A DNA stretch of 64,000 bases. Origin: Bacteroidia bacterium (GTDB lineage Bacteria > Bacteroidota > Bacteroidia > J057). The stretch spans positions 1,674,001 to 1,738,000 of the forward strand of contig JAWKNO010000002.1 of NCBI GenBank assembly GCA_041391665.1, given 5' to 3'. Below, one piece after another: positions 8,038-16,285 of this stretch. The position numbers and the translations under genes are program-made. A model generated the notes under the pieces. It saw nothing but the letters and a program-made list of their open reading frames with translations. It searched no databases and had not been told where the DNA came from. Position 1 is the stretch's first letter; the number at the start of each line of letters is the position of its first letter.

Positions 8038-10038
8038 ATGGCTAATGTCTTTCCTCCTGAAAGCAGAAATTCTTCTAAACTGATTTCTATTTTCATCGTT
8101 ATTCTTTTCCAATCCTGGCAGGTGACTGCGCAGCAACCTTTTTATATATCTCACTGGGCCAGTGGCAATGACCCCAATCTCTCCACTGGCACAGCAGGCA
8201 CGGTATCCAATATTGTCATAGATAGTGTTTGCAGCCAGGTAAAAATCTCTATTGCTGATCCGATCGCTGCCCCGCTGCCGGCATTTAACGCATATGAACT
8301 TAATCCTTTGGATAACATGGGTAATGAAATTACCGATCTTTCGGGTAATATGCGTGTCTATGTCCGTGCCCGAAGCCTGGAGTCGGTACGCCTTGCCATC
8401 CTGCTTAGGTCAGGCGGGGGAAGTAGCACAGAGCGAAGCGACAGGGTCGAATTTACCATTCCCGGAGATACGAGCACATGGAACGAGTTTTTATTCGAAT
8501 TCAATGCTGCGAACCTGGCGGGGTTTGACTCGACCAACTTCCGCGACATTTGGTTTTATCTGGATCGGGGAACGGATAATTTTGCGGGGAATGCATTTTA
8601 TCTCGATTATGTAGCCATTGGCAGCGCGCCTGATTCTGCATTGAACTCCACCTGCATATCAGACAGCATCGTTGGCAATGATTCGACTTTGGCGATTCAA
8701 TACACGCTCCATTGGGCTAACTCCAATGACGAAATTTTTACGGGAAGCTCGGCTGCTACCCTAACCCAGACCGTGGACACCCTTTGCAGTCAAATCAAAA
8801 TTTCCGTAACTGATCCGGTAAATGCGCCACTTAGTGCATTTAATGCATTGATCATCAACCCCAAAGATTCGATGGGCGCAGATATCTCAGACATTTCAGG
8901 CAGTGCGCGTTTTTTCGCTCGGGTGCGCAGCAAAGACTCGGTCAGACTGGGTTTTGTTGCGCGTTCCGGTGACGGCACTACCCCCTTCCGGTCAATCTTA
9001 CAGCAACAAGTCATACCTGGTGATACGACAAACTGGACTGAAGTAAGCTTTGCTTTTGATTCAGCCACAATAGGAGGATTTGATTCTACAGACCTTCGCG
9101 ATCTGTGGTTTTTCCTGGATCAGGGAACAGAAAACTTTGCGGGAAACGAATTTTATTTTGACTATGTGGCAATGGGTGAAAAACCTGACCCGGCAGAAAA
9201 TTCCGCCTGCACCTTTTTCCCGCCATTCGAATTTCCGTACGTCTTACACTGGGCAGATACATTGGAAGGTGTCTTTGGCGGAACCGGTGCTGCACAACTT
9301 ACCCAAACGATCGATACGCTTTGCAGTCAGCTGGCAGTGTCTGTAACCGATACGCTGGGAGACCCTCATGCAGCATTCAGACCCCTGATTATCAATCCTC
9401 AGGATGAATTTGGTAATGATATTTCCGATGTTTCCGGACAGATGCGTTTTTATACCCGCGTTCGTTCGAAAAGACCGGTATTGCTAGGCATGGTGCTTCG
9501 TTCCGGAGAAGGAACTGCGACAGAACGTACAGCCGTTGTTGAGCAATCTGTTCCCGGAGATCTCAGTCAATGGACGGAGTTGGTTTATACTTTCACAGGA
9601 ACAGATTATGCCGGATTTGACTCTACGGACCTGCGGGATTTCTGGTTTTACCTCGACCGCGAAGTCCCCAATTTTAATGGAAATGAATTTTACTTCGATT
9701 ATGTTTCCATTGGCGGAAAACCCGATACTAACGATAATTCGGCGTGTATTCAGTCAGTCGGATTAGAAAATAAGTTTACCTACATCCCATTAAATTTATA
9801 TCCAAATCCGGGAGCGGGAAATCAGGCAACAGAACTGGCGTTTTATTCAGCGCAACAAGATCAGTTTTACCTGCAAATCTATGATATACGGGGTCAACTC
9901 TTATGGCAGGATTCCTTCCTGAGAAATGCAGGTGTCCAAACTTATACCATTCAGCCACAACATTGGGCATCTGGATTATACACCATTCAACTTATCAGCA
10001 ACCACCAAAAAGGATGGACAAAATGGATGATAAAATAA
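8038..10038 (+). CDS. Secreted protein of three tandem binding-like modules plus T9SS domain
   Basis: 666 residues with a signal peptide ending VTAQQ (about 33). Three homologous modules of about 180 residues begin near residues 36, 221 and 400. Each opens with an HWA motif and a CSQ motif about 30 residues later, and closes with FYLDYVAIG or a close variant and a Cys. Between these lie conserved tracts such as FRDIWFYLD and DLRDLWFFLD. The beta-rich, aspartate- and aromatic-rich pattern resembles galactose-binding-like carbohydrate-binding modules, but I cannot assign a family. A type A T9SS domain begins near residue 583 (LNLYPNPGAGNQ). No catalytic motif is visible, so it is probably a surface glycan-binding or adhesin protein. 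The next gene overlaps its end and the lyase at 6650-7867 is divergent, placing it in a polysaccharide locus. Confidence 0.8.
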   Translation: MANVFPPESRNSSKLISIFIVILFQSWQVTAQQPFYISHWASGNDPNLSTGTAGTVSNIVIDSVCSQVKISIADPIAAPLPAFNAYELNPLDNMGNEITDLSGNMRVYVRARSLESVRLAILLRSGGGSSTERSDRVEFTIPGDTSTWNEFLFEFNAANLAGFDSTNFRDIWFYLDRGTDNFAGNAFYLDYVAIGSAPDSALNSTCISDSIVGNDSTLAIQYTLHWANSNDEIFTGSSAATLTQTVDTLCSQIKISVTDPVNAPLSAFNALIINPKDSMGADISDISGSARFFARVRSKDSVRLGFVARSGDGTTPFRSILQQQVIPGDTTNWTEVSFAFDSATIGGFDSTDLRDLWFFLDQGTENFAGNEFYFDYVAMGEKPDPAENSACTFFPPFEFPYVLHWADTLEGVFGGTGAAQLTQTIDTLCSQLAVSVTDTLGDPHAAFRPLIINPQDEFGNDISDVSGQMRFYTRVRSKRPVLLGMVLRSGEGTATERTAVVEQSVPGDLSQWTELVYTFTGTDYAGFDSTDLRDFWFYLDREVPNFNGNEFYFDYVSIGGKPDTNDNSACIQSVGLENKFTYIPLNLYPNPGAGNQATELAFYSAQQDQFYLQIYDIRGQLLWQDSFLRNAGVQTYTIQPQHWASGLYTIQLISNHQKGWTKWMIK

Positions 10039-11876
10039 ATAGTCGCCGGCTGTATCTGGCAGCATTGATTTTTATGCTGTCCTGCTCAGAACTATCCGCG
10101 CAATGGAATTCTGCCATCGTAAGTCTGGAACCCAATGGCGCACTCGCTTATGTACGCGATACCGCCGGCAATGTCATTCCCGATTTTAGTTATGCGGGTT
10201 ATATGGGTGGGGGCGTTTCAACTCCAAACCTGCTTATTGAGTTCAGCATATCGCCCATTCCGGGCGACAATACGGCCCATATTCAGGCAGCCATCGATCA
10301 GGCAGCGCAACTTCCTCTTGATGCACAGGGTTTCAGGGGCGCGATTCAACTGGCACCAGGGCGGTACGAAATTCACGGAACACTCAACTTTAATCAGTCC
10401 GGGGTCGTTCTGCGCGGTGCAGGAGATGGCGAAGATACCTTGCTCAATACCGTTTTGGTGGGAATCGGCAATACGCCCAACCAGCGCGATCTTCTCGTTA
10501 TGGGCGGAGGATCAGGAACCGCCTGGGCAGGAAAAGTTTCAGGAACGCAGACCGATATTATTACAGAAAAAGTCCTCGTTGGAGAAACCACTTTTAAAGT
10601 ACAAAACATTACCCCCTACGCTATCGGCGACAATATCGTGATCTACCATCCCTGTACACAAGCGTGGATTGACGCTGTAGACGGCGGGGGAACGGCTACC
10701 GGTGCAAACTGGACGCCAGGCTCCCAGCCGCTGGTATTTAACCGCAGAATTACAGACATACAAGACAGTCTGATCACGGTCGATGTACCCATTTACAATC
10801 ACCTCGACCGCTCGCTGTCTCAATCCTATATCTACAAATACGACAGAGCTGGTCTGAAAACACAAATGGGGCTTGAAAACTTGAGAATCGATATTAAAAC
10901 GGCAGGAGGAACCGATGAGGCACATGCATGGAACGCTGTCAATATGAAGCAGATAGAAGATGCCTGGGTGAAAAATTGCACTTTCCTGCATTTTGGGTTA
11001 TCGGGTGTAATCACCGAAACGGCCAGCCGCATTACTATAGAAAACTGCCAGGCACTTGACCCTGTGGCAACCGTCACCGGGGGAAATATGTACAATTTTA
11101 ACGTTTCAAAAGCATCCTCTCAGATCCTGTTTTCAGCCTGCCATGCGAGCAACGGGCGACATCATTACGTTTCCAACGGAACATCATGGGTGTCCGGATG
11201 TGTATTTCTACGCTGCACATCCGAAGCGGCTTATGCTTCGAGCGAAGGACACCGGAGGTGGAGCATGGGTTTGCTTTACGACAACCATACGGAAATAGCT
11301 GTCAGAAGTACGGGGTTACGCTTGCTGGCTCTGTACAACCGGGGAGATTACGGTACCTCGCACGGATGGGCAGCGGTTCATTCGGTTGCATGGTATTGCG
11401 ATGTAAAGGTGGGACAGCTAGTCGTCGAAAAACCACCTACCGCTCAAAACTATGCTATCGGCTGCCGTGGTACAATCCTTGGAACTGGCCCATTTAGCAA
11501 ACCTTCCGGCTATCGCGAAGGTTCGAATGTACCTGGACTTGAGCCCGAATCACTTTACGAAGCGCAACTAAATGCCCGGCTCAACGGTTTATCCCCTATT
11601 ATTTTCAATACCGGATTGGGCAAAAAAATTGATTTCCCGATGATTGACATTTTCCCCAATCCCGCCCAGGATGTGCTCCATATCGAATGGAGATCGGCAA
11701 ATCCTGCTTTAACCAACACAGAATTACAGCTATTCGATATGAATGGAAGATTGTTGGAGCAGCAAGTGTTCAGCAAAAAAATAACACTGGATATCTCCCT
11801 GTTAAATAAAGGGATATACCTGATTCAGCTCAAACAGGGAGGAAGCCAGATTAGCCGACGGCTGATCAAAGACTAA
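10014..11876 (+). CDS. Secreted parallel beta-helix (pectate-lyase-superfamily) protein with T9SS domain
   Basis: About 620 residues from ATG 10014; ATG 10023 is equally possible, and both overlap the end of the previous gene and suggest translational coupling. The signal peptide ends ELSAQ. The N-terminal part has the pectate-lyase-superfamily opening (DNTAHIQAAIDQA, then RGAIQLAPGRYEI and GVVLRGAGDG). Parallel beta-helix turns follow (LENLRIDI, AWVKNCTFLHF, ITIENCQALDP, GRHHYVSNG, VSGCVFLRCTS). A type A T9SS domain closes the protein (IDIFPNPAQDVL). Members of this superfamily cleave or epimerise polyuronates and other acidic glycans; catalytic residues are not certain here. With the alginate-lyase-family lipoprotein and the module protein next door, an acidic polysaccharide substrate is likely, acting outside the cell. 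Confidence 0.78.
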   Translation: MDKMDDKINSRRLYLAALIFMLSCSELSAQWNSAIVSLEPNGALAYVRDTAGNVIPDFSYAGYMGGGVSTPNLLIEFSISPIPGDNTAHIQAAIDQAAQLPLDAQGFRGAIQLAPGRYEIHGTLNFNQSGVVLRGAGDGEDTLLNTVLVGIGNTPNQRDLLVMGGGSGTAWAGKVSGTQTDIITEKVLVGETTFKVQNITPYAIGDNIVIYHPCTQAWIDAVDGGGTATGANWTPGSQPLVFNRRITDIQDSLITVDVPIYNHLDRSLSQSYIYKYDRAGLKTQMGLENLRIDIKTAGGTDEAHAWNAVNMKQIEDAWVKNCTFLHFGLSGVITETASRITIENCQALDPVATVTGGNMYNFNVSKASSQILFSACHASNGRHHYVSNGTSWVSGCVFLRCTSEAAYASSEGHRRWSMGLLYDNHTEIAVRSTGLRLLALYNRGDYGTSHGWAAVHSVAWYCDVKVGQLVVEKPPTAQNYAIGCRGTILGTGPFSKPSGYREGSNVPGLEPESLYEAQLNARLNGLSPIIFNTGLGKKIDFPMIDIFPNPAQDVLHIEWRSANPALTNTELQLFDMNGRLLEQQVFSKKITLDISLLNKGIYLIQLKQGGSQISRRLIKD

Positions 11877-11884
11877 AAGCAAGT

Positions 11885-12592
11885 CTATTTCAGAAACGCC
11901 AGCATTTTTCTTTTGGCGACAGGAAGCAGTGAAGCCTCTTCCGGAATAGGGTGCATCGTGTAGAGCAACCAGGTTGCCGGGTTAGGCATTTTGGTATGGT
12001 GTCGGATCAATTCCAGTTTTTTGGATTCGTAGGTGTTGGCCAGACTATAGGTAAAAGAATCCAAATAGTTGAGACTGATTCCGTGGTAATTGGCATCCGT
12101 ATTTTCAAAAAAGGATATCCGGTATTCATATACTTTCACCGTGCGGAGCGGATTTACCCGAAGCATTACATATCCCTCCTTTTTGTGAAGGGGCGTAATA
12201 CCGATCGGCTCAATATTGAGGTGTTCGTCGATATAGGTATAAATCTCTTTTCCTTCTTTCAGGCGTTGCTGCATAGCCGGAAGCGCATAATCAATGATGC
12301 TGTCTATTTCGATCAGATCATCACTATCCTGCACTTCAGGTTCATGTTGCAGTCGGAGTTTTCGAAATTCCTCCTTGCTGATATGTGTGGGAAACCGGGA
12401 AAACAGTTGTTGCTTATTTTCCCTAAACTGATTCAGATTGTTAAAATGAAAAATCAGATCAGAAAAGGATGGATACAAGCGAACTTCCGCAAACTCACGG
12501 CTTACCTGCTGCAAATATGCCAGCAGAATATATTTCTTGTATTCAAAGTCGAGTGTTCCTTCCAGGAACCAGTCTGTATTCAGCTGTTTCAT
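11885..12592 (-). CDS. Conserved hypothetical protein, cytosolic
   Basis: 235 residues from ATG 12592 (MKQLNTDWFLEGTLDFEYKK). The frame runs 60 codons further upstream but that stretch is low-complexity and contains the repeat-bearing intergenic DNA, so the inner start is preferred. There is no signal peptide or membrane segment. The N-terminus (LEGTLDFEYKKYILLAYLQ, with a LYPSFSDLIFHFNNL tract) is a pattern I associate with uncharacterised conserved Bacteroidota proteins. The C-terminal half is mixed alpha/beta with many charged residues. Function unknown. It is convergent with the beta-helix gene, with only 8 bases between stops. Confidence 0.65.
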   Translation of the reverse strand: MKQLNTDWFLEGTLDFEYKKYILLAYLQQVSREFAEVRLYPSFSDLIFHFNNLNQFRENKQQLFSRFPTHISKEEFRKLRLQHEPEVQDSDDLIEIDSIIDYALPAMQQRLKEGKEIYTYIDEHLNIEPIGITPLHKKEGYVMLRVNPLRTVKVYEYRISFFENTDANYHGISLNYLDSFTYSLANTYESKKLELIRHHTKMPNPATWLLYTMHPIPEEASLLPVAKRKMLAFLK

Positions 12593-12726
12593 GGAAAAAA
12601 TATACGAAGAAGAAATTACAAATGACAAACAAGAAATGACAAATTCTAAAGTGGCGTAACACCGATACCTTTGCATCCTTGGTGTGAACCCGGTCATCTC
12701 TGATCGAAGATCATCCCCTGCTTTTG

Positions 12727-12790
12727 AACGCAGATTAACGCAAAGTATCACGCAAAGTAACGCAGAATGCATTTGCGAAACTTTGCGTGA
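12727..12790. repeat. CGCAAAG-type dispersed repeat with 11-bp perfect inverted arms
   Basis: The stretch repeats AACGCA and ACGCAAAGT units and contains TCACGCAAAGT (12748-12758), mirrored exactly by ACTTTGCGTGA (12780-12790) across 21 bases. Repeats of this 'ACGCAAAG/CTTTGCGT' kind recur in intergenic DNA of environmental bacteria, which I recall rather than can show here. It sits between two leftward genes and encodes nothing. Confidence 0.6.
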
Positions 12791-12848
12791 ATCAGTTTTC
12801 GAAGACTGTTTACTAAAATGGCACCCTTGAGTTATGGTGAATCAATTG

Positions 12849-14753
12849 TCATTTTAGCAGAAGCGCCCCGGCTTTGATTTCATCCACAACGGATGGATCA
12901 AGTAAAGTGGATACGTCTCCGAGATTGTCGGATGATCCATCGGCTATTTTGCGAAGGATACGCCGCATGATTTTCCCCGAACGGGTTTTCGGCAGTCCGC
13001 TTACAACCTGAATCACATCCGGCTTGGCAATAGGGCCAATTTCACGGGTTACCACCGCGAGAATTTCTTTGCGTAACGCAGCTTCATCGGCAGGCTTTTC
13101 CTGGCAAATCACATAGGCATAGATTCCCTGCCCTTTAATTTCGTGAGGATATCCAACTACCGCAGATTCGACTACGTTGGGGTGTTCGTTGATAGCATTT
13201 TCTACTTCAGCCGTACCCATACGGTGTCCGGAGACATTAATTACATCATCTACACGACCAATAATCCGGTAAAAACCTTCTTCATCGCGACGGCAACCAT
13301 CACCGGTAAAATAGTAATCCTGATAAGGTCCGAAATATACCTGGCGGCAACGCTCATGATCGCCATAGGTAGTCCGGATAATGGATGGCCATGGATATCT
13401 GATACACAATAACCCTTCGACCCCATTGCCTTCAATCTCTTTGCCGTCCGCATTGAGCAATACCGGCTGAATGCCTGGCAGCGGTAAAGTTGCAAAACAA
13501 GGTTTGAGCGGCGTAATCCCGGCCAAAGGAGAAATCATAATCCCCCCGGTTTCGGTTTGCCACCAGGTGTCTACAATAGGAAGTCCTACTGCACCAATAT
13601 TATCATTATACCAGTTCCAGGCCTCTTCATTGATCGGTTCGCCGACAGAGCCTAAGACTTTGAGGCTGCTCAAATCGTAAGGTTTTACAAATTCAAGACC
13701 ACAAGCCTGAAGCGCGCGAATAGCGGTAGGCGCTGTATAGAACTGCGTAACTTTGTGTTTTTCACAGATTTGCCAGAACCGGCCGGCGTCAGGATAGGTA
13801 GGAACTCCCTCAAACATGATACTCGTAGCACCAGCCAGCAGCGGCCCATAGACAATATAAGAGTGCCCGGTAATCCAGCCGATATCAGCCGTACACCAGT
13901 AAATATCGTCCTCGTCATACTGAAATACATTCCGGAAGGAATATTCTGTATACACCATATACCCACCACAGGTGTGAACCACCCCTTTAGGCTTACCGGT
14001 AGAACCAGAGGTATACAAGATAAATAACGGGTCTTCAGAATCCATTTCTTCGGCTTCGCACATGTCAGCCTGCCCTTTAAGCGCATCGTGAATCCAAATA
14101 TCCCGCCCGGGTATCCAGTCAACAGGTGTATTGGTATGTTTTAATACGAGCACTTTTTCCACAGAGTCAGTAGCAGATACGGCCTCATCTACCACGCTTT
14201 TTACCGGAATACTTTTGGCTCCGCGGAAATTACCGTCAGAACAAATCACCATTTTAGCAGAGGCATCGTGAATACGGTCAGCCAGTGCAGAGGAAGAAAA
14301 TCCGGCAAATACGACCGAATGAATCGCGCCAATACGCGCACAGGCCAATACAGAAATAGCCAGTTCAGGGACCATCGGCATATAAAAACAAACCCTGTCG
14401 CCTTTTGAAATACCATTGGCTTTCAGCGCATTGGCCATTCGGCAAACTGCAGCGTGGAGTTCGCGGTAGGTATAGGAGAGCACTTCCCCATTGGGGTCAT
14501 TAGGTTCCCAGAGAATCGCAACTTTATCACCACGGGTCTCCAGATGGCGGTCCAGACAATTTTCGGTAATATTCATTTTCCCACCGACAAACCATTTTAT
14601 GTCGGGTTTGCGGAAGTCCCACTCAAGCACTTTGTCCCATTTTTTCCGCCATTGAAAAGTTGAAGCCTCCCCAGCCCAGAACCCTTCAGGATCTTCCACA
14701 CTTCTGCGGTAAGTTTCCTTGTACTCATCGAAAGTATGAATGCGTGTAGTCAT
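12849..14753 (-). CDS. acs: Acetyl-CoA synthetase (acetate--CoA ligase)
   Basis: 634 residues, close to the usual length of about 650. It activates acetate to acetyl-AMP and then acetyl-CoA in the cytosol, feeding the TCA and glyoxylate pathways. It has the AMP-binding enzyme motifs in order: YTSGSTGKPKGVVHT (P-loop-like A3), TGHSYIVYGPL, DTWWQTETGG (A5), the YFTGDG and GRVDDVINVSGHR hinge region (A7-A8), and the C-terminal KTRSGKIMRRILRK, whose first Lys after SG is the catalytic and acetylation-regulated lysine. The N-terminus also carries the ACAS_N segment (FWAGEASTFQW). It is a single gene with its own upstream intergenic region of 166 bases shared with a divergent gene. The ID is very secure. 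Confidence 0.97.
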   Translation of the reverse strand: MTTRIHTFDEYKETYRRSVEDPEGFWAGEASTFQWRKKWDKVLEWDFRKPDIKWFVGGKMNITENCLDRHLETRGDKVAILWEPNDPNGEVLSYTYRELHAAVCRMANALKANGISKGDRVCFYMPMVPELAISVLACARIGAIHSVVFAGFSSSALADRIHDASAKMVICSDGNFRGAKSIPVKSVVDEAVSATDSVEKVLVLKHTNTPVDWIPGRDIWIHDALKGQADMCEAEEMDSEDPLFILYTSGSTGKPKGVVHTCGGYMVYTEYSFRNVFQYDEDDIYWCTADIGWITGHSYIVYGPLLAGATSIMFEGVPTYPDAGRFWQICEKHKVTQFYTAPTAIRALQACGLEFVKPYDLSSLKVLGSVGEPINEEAWNWYNDNIGAVGLPIVDTWWQTETGGIMISPLAGITPLKPCFATLPLPGIQPVLLNADGKEIEGNGVEGLLCIRYPWPSIIRTTYGDHERCRQVYFGPYQDYYFTGDGCRRDEEGFYRIIGRVDDVINVSGHRMGTAEVENAINEHPNVVESAVVGYPHEIKGQGIYAYVICQEKPADEAALRKEILAVVTREIGPIAKPDVIQVVSGLPKTRSGKIMRRILRKIADGSSDNLGDVSTLLDPSVVDEIKAGALLLK

Positions 14754-14919
14754 TGTAGTTAATTCTTTATAAATCTAAAGTAATATGAATGATTTTAAAG
14801 GTAAAAAATCTAGCTGAAACCACAAGGAAATCATGTTATTCGACTCAATGAGTTTTGTCATTTCGGAAGATATTTCCGTAATTGAATTTCACACACAACT
14901 CATCTGAATTTATATCAAG

Positions 14920-15642
14920 ATGAGAAAATACTTTGCTTCCGCCTTTCTATTTGTGTGTGTGGGATATTCCGTTTGCATCCAATCTGCTTTTGCACAGGTC
15001 ACCAGAAATGATGGTTTTGTGGATGTAAACAAAGGCCTGCCCAATAGTTTTATTCAGGAGATTCCCTTTGTCCCTGATGGTTATAAAGGGAGTTTTTATG
15101 TTGAAGACGAATGGTGTAAGGGGAATATCTATTTACCTGACTCCGGACAAATCACCGATGTTCTGCTTCGCTATGACCTTCAGGCCGGGCGGCTGGAAAT
15201 ACAGCTTCCGGATGGAATCAGGGCACTTGATCCGGCTGAGCTGACCGCATTTGAGTGGCTTGACCCGACAGGTCTCATGAGGCGCTTTATTCAGGGAAAC
15301 AGTTTCCGTTATCCGGAAGAAAATCCTGTTCATGAAATCGTAGAACTCCTCGCAGACGGAAAGAGTCTTAAATTATTTCTACATTATGACCTTATTCTGC
15401 GGGAAGGAAATTACAATGTGCAGATAGACATTGGCGACCGCACGCCTCAGTGGGTAAAAAAAGAGAAGTTGTATTTTGTCGTTAAAGATGCGGCATATCC
15501 TGTTCCCGGCAAGACGCGGAAATGGCAAATGTTTTTTATGGGAAAATCAGAGATTGTCGATGACTATATCCGGCAAAATCAACTGAATCCTAAAAACAAA
15601 GCGGATCTTACGAAGATTGTGAATTATTACAATACCTTATAA
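14920..15642 (+). CDS. Hypothetical secreted protein
   Basis: 240 residues with a signal peptide ending SAFAQ (about 26). The mature part is beta-rich, with YDLQAGRLEIQLPDGIRAL followed by ELTAFEW. This 'layout of a table value against a configuration' look is seen in many Bacteroidota periplasmic proteins of unknown function. No catalytic motif, TM helix or T9SS tail is present. The C-terminus (VDDYIRQNQLNPKNKADLTK) is helical and resembles the end of that group. It is divergent from acs and ends 4 bases before the convergent lipoprotein gene. Function unknown. Confidence 0.7.
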   Translation: MRKYFASAFLFVCVGYSVCIQSAFAQVTRNDGFVDVNKGLPNSFIQEIPFVPDGYKGSFYVEDEWCKGNIYLPDSGQITDVLLRYDLQAGRLEIQLPDGIRALDPAELTAFEWLDPTGLMRRFIQGNSFRYPEENPVHEIVELLADGKSLKLFLHYDLILREGNYNVQIDIGDRTPQWVKKEKLYFVVKDAAYPVPGKTRKWQMFFMGKSEIVDDYIRQNQLNPKNKADLTKIVNYYNTL

Positions 15643-15646
15643 CCCG

Positions 15647-16159
15647 CTATGCATCCTCCAGAATCAGGGCATTGACGATTTCCCCATCGGTAACATCAAA
15701 TTCTTCCACACCCGATTTTGCCCGAAAAGAAAAAGTTCCGGAAAGAAACCAAATGTTGTCGGTCTCTGAGTGGGTAAATTTTGTAATAATAAATTTACCC
15801 GAAATGCTGCGTCCATTCCAGGAACCAGAGCCATCGATAAATTCCGCGCGGGCATTGGTCGATGACAAAGAAAAATCTCCGATCTCATATTCTCCGGCAA
15901 CTTTATCCCCAACATTTTTTATTCTCAATTCAATCCGGTCGCTGCTTCCCGCCATTTTCCCCTCCACCCTGAGCAGGCCCGTTGAAGGCTTATAGTCACC
16001 AGAGATTTCATCTGCCTCAAAATCAAGGGGATACTGTACCGGAAGATGAACCAGCGCCAGCATCAATATTTTAAGCGAATTGTCAGGAGGGGTAATTTCA
16101 GGTTTACATCCCCCTACCATTACCAAAAACACGAGCGCTATAAAACAATTATTTTTCAT
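15647..16159 (-). CDS. Hypothetical lipoprotein
   Basis: 170 residues from ATG 16159, chosen because MKNNCFIALVFLVMVGGC is a textbook lipoprotein signal (lipobox VGGC) and the longer frame from 16231 would hide it. The mature domain is beta-rich (RVEGKMAGSSDRIELRIKNV, WNGRSISGKFIITKF, WFLSGTFSFRA) and resembles small Bacteroidota lipoproteins with a DUF6252-like fold, where each strand pair carries a 'SGTF' or 'GxF' turn. The role is unknown. It lies downstream of the SusC-SusD genes on the same strand, 126 bases after susD ends, so it could be a distal member of that operon. Confidence 0.65.
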   Translation of the reverse strand: MKNNCFIALVFLVMVGGCKPEITPPDNSLKILMLALVHLPVQYPLDFEADEISGDYKPSTGLLRVEGKMAGSSDRIELRIKNVGDKVAGEYEIGDFSLSSTNARAEFIDGSGSWNGRSISGKFIITKFTHSETDNIWFLSGTFSFRAKSGVEEFDVTDGEIVNALILEDA

Positions 16160-16285
16160 GTGATTCCTATTTGTGAAACATCTCCGGGTTCCGCCACGCA
16201 CACTACAGCTATTTTTCCATTCAAAAAACAACTATAGAATTCATAGGGAAACCGGAGATATTTAATTTTTCAGGTCAAAAAATGA

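Noticed and set aside
9903..10013. Upstream extension of the beta-helix gene's frame
   Set aside because: It lies inside the T9SS domain coding of the previous gene in another frame and precedes the signal peptide, so it is overlap shadow.
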